Made by a program: the position numbers and the translations under genes. A stretch of 64,000 nucleotides of DNA from Castellaniella sp034674885 (GTDB taxonomy: Bacteria; Pseudomonadota; Gammaproteobacteria; Burkholderiales; Burkholderiaceae_B). The notes under the pieces are model-generated. The model was not told the origin of the DNA. It searched no databases and was given only the letters and a program-made list of their open reading frames with translations. Positions 60,662-64,000 of this stretch are shown here, one piece after another. The number at the start of each line of letters is the position of its first letter. Position 1 is the first letter of the stretch. The DNA lies in NCBI RefSeq assembly GCF_034674885.1, contig NZ_JAUCDS010000008.1:52607-116606 (forward strand), read 5' to 3'.

Positions 60662-61516
60662 TCATTCGGGATCGCGGCCGATGCGAGGCTTGCGTTTGCG
60701 CCGGGCCGCCACGGCGTCATACAGGGCGTCGGGCACCAGGCGCAGCAGGCGCGCCACCCAGGCCATGGGCCAGGGAATGACGCGATAGCGGTCACCCGCC
60801 TCGATGGCGCGCACTGCCTGGCTCGCGAAACGGTCCACCGGCATCAGGAAGGGCATGCGATACGGGTTGCGTGCCGTCATGGGGGTGGCAATGAAGCCTG
60901 GCGCCAGGGTGACGACCTGCACACCCGACCCATGGAGTTCCACCCGCAGGCTCTCGCAATAGGCACGTACGGCGGCCTTGGATGCGCTGTAGGCGCCGGC
61001 CCCCGGCAGGCCGCGCACGCCCGCCACGCTGCCGATGCCGACCAGCACGCCGCTGCGCCGCGCCCGCATCGCGGGGATGAATGGTTCGAAGGTCGCCACC
61101 ATCGCCAGGATGTTGGTGTCGAGGATCGCCTGGAACACCGCGAAGTCTTCAGGCGCTTCGGTCAGGGTGCCGGCACTGATGCCGGCGCTGGCGATCACCC
61201 GATCCACCGGGCCGCCCGCCAGGAAATCCCGGGCAGCCGCCTGCAAGGCCGCGCGGTCCCGGATATCCAGGGGGTAGACCCTGTGCCCCTGCCCCGGCAA
61301 GGCATCCGCCACCGCGCGCAGGGCGTCCGGGCGGCGCCCCACCAAGCCCAGGACGGCACCCTGCGCTGCGTAGCGCCGCGCCAAGGCCGCGCCGATGCCG
61401 CTGCTGGCGCCGGTAATGAAAACCCGTCCGGGCGATTCCGCCGGGACGGGCGTGGAGCAGGCCTCTGGAACTGCAGAGGCCTCGGGGCGTGCGGACGTCG
61501 TCGTTTCGCCCGCCAT
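60662..61516 (-). CDS. Short-chain dehydrogenase/reductase (SDR) downstream of carB
   Basis: A 284-residue classical SDR. The cofactor loop is VFITGASSGIGAALARRYAA, then ASAGIS (NAG-like), and the active-site YSASK in AGAYSASKAAVRAYCESL. A 30-residue proline/alanine-rich N-terminal extension precedes the fold. The C-terminal basic tail (AARRKRKPRIGRDPE) follows a hydrophobic segment near 255-270. It starts only six bases after the carB stop, so it is probably co-transcribed with pyrimidine/arginine biosynthesis, with no obvious link to it. Substrate unknown. Confidence 0.88.
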   Translation of the reverse strand: MAGETTTSARPEASAVPEACSTPVPAESPGRVFITGASSGIGAALARRYAAQGAVLGLVGRRPDALRAVADALPGQGHRVYPLDIRDRAALQAAARDFLAGGPVDRVIASAGISAGTLTEAPEDFAVFQAILDTNILAMVATFEPFIPAMRARRSGVLVGIGSVAGVRGLPGAGAYSASKAAVRAYCESLRVELHGSGVQVVTLAPGFIATPMTARNPYRMPFLMPVDRFASQAVRAIEAGDRYRVIPWPMAWVARLLRLVPDALYDAVAARRKRKPRIGRDPE

Positions 61517-61522
61517 GCTGCG

Positions 61523-64000
<2,478 letters not shown>

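Overview
The window reads as a chromosomal segment of a high-GC betaproteobacterium, most likely a member of the Burkholderiales close to the Alcaligenaceae (Bordetella/Achromobacter/Castellaniella type). This rests on the protein families, codon usage dominated by G/C in third positions, the fdsGBA-fdhD-fdsD formate dehydrogenase order, and the carB ... greA-yhbY-rlmE-ftsH-folP-glmM and pst-ppk-ppx neighbourhoods. No database search was possible, so all names come from motifs, lengths and gene context. I see no insertion sequence, prophage, integrase, CRISPR array or plasmid gene.

Layout. 1-2.8 kb: the 3' end of mutS, a ribosomal-oxygenase-type JmjC/cupin protein, and a ModE-like DNA-binding protein fused to a periplasmic-binding-like domain. 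It is divergent from 3.0-10.6 kb: a soluble NAD-dependent molybdenum formate dehydrogenase operon (fdsG, fdsB, fdsA, fdhD, fdsD) followed by an oxalate/formate-family transporter and a 40-residue membrane protein. 10.8-15.8 kb: assimilatory sulfite reduction (cysJ, cysI, cysG), with a near-identical AT-rich 23-base element at each end of the operon. 15.9-19.5 kb: an unfamiliar three-gene envelope operon (output-less CHASE2 membrane protein, small secreted two-cysteine protein, M48 metalloprotease lipoprotein). 19.6-23.0 kb: bamC, dapA, a site-2 protease and a YciO/Sua5 protein on the minus strand. 23-34.6 kb: mixed envelope and metabolism genes (tRNA-His, PACE efflux, cardiolipin synthase, AhpD-like protein, a transsulfuration-family enzyme, yjcH-actP acetate uptake, tRNA-Arg, tam, outer-membrane phospholipase A, an LTA-synthase-like enzyme, tRNA-Pro, DoxX).

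34.7-45.6 kb is largely about envelope signalling and phosphate: a PepSY/response-regulator/sensor-kinase operon, pstSCAB with a clear PHO box that overlaps the ppk stop codon, ppk and ppx facing away from each other, and olsB (phosphate-free ornithine lipids). phoU is not present next to pstB. 45.7-51.9 kb is the conserved housekeeping block glmM, folP, ftsH, rlmE / yhbY, greA. 51.9-61.5 kb is a 9.7-kb block lying between greA and carB that carries a 4-hydroxybenzoate to protocatechuate to meta-cleavage module (pobA, ligB, ligA, a substrate-binding protein, an AraC regulator), a uracil-type permease, a LysR regulator divergent from pirin and DoxX genes, and an SDR dehydrogenase. The window ends inside carB.

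Functionally, formate oxidation (with formate import and FdhD sulfuration), acetate uptake and aromatic-acid degradation suggest a versatile chemoorganotroph, and the phosphate block joins uptake, polyphosphate storage and lipid replacement. The least familiar features are the CHASE2/M48 operon, the repeated element around cysJIG, the long hairpin that contains the pstB stop codon, and the terminator-like hairpin just ahead of greA. The only gene-free stretch longer than 300 bases is 51854-52220, which holds three minus-strand hairpins.
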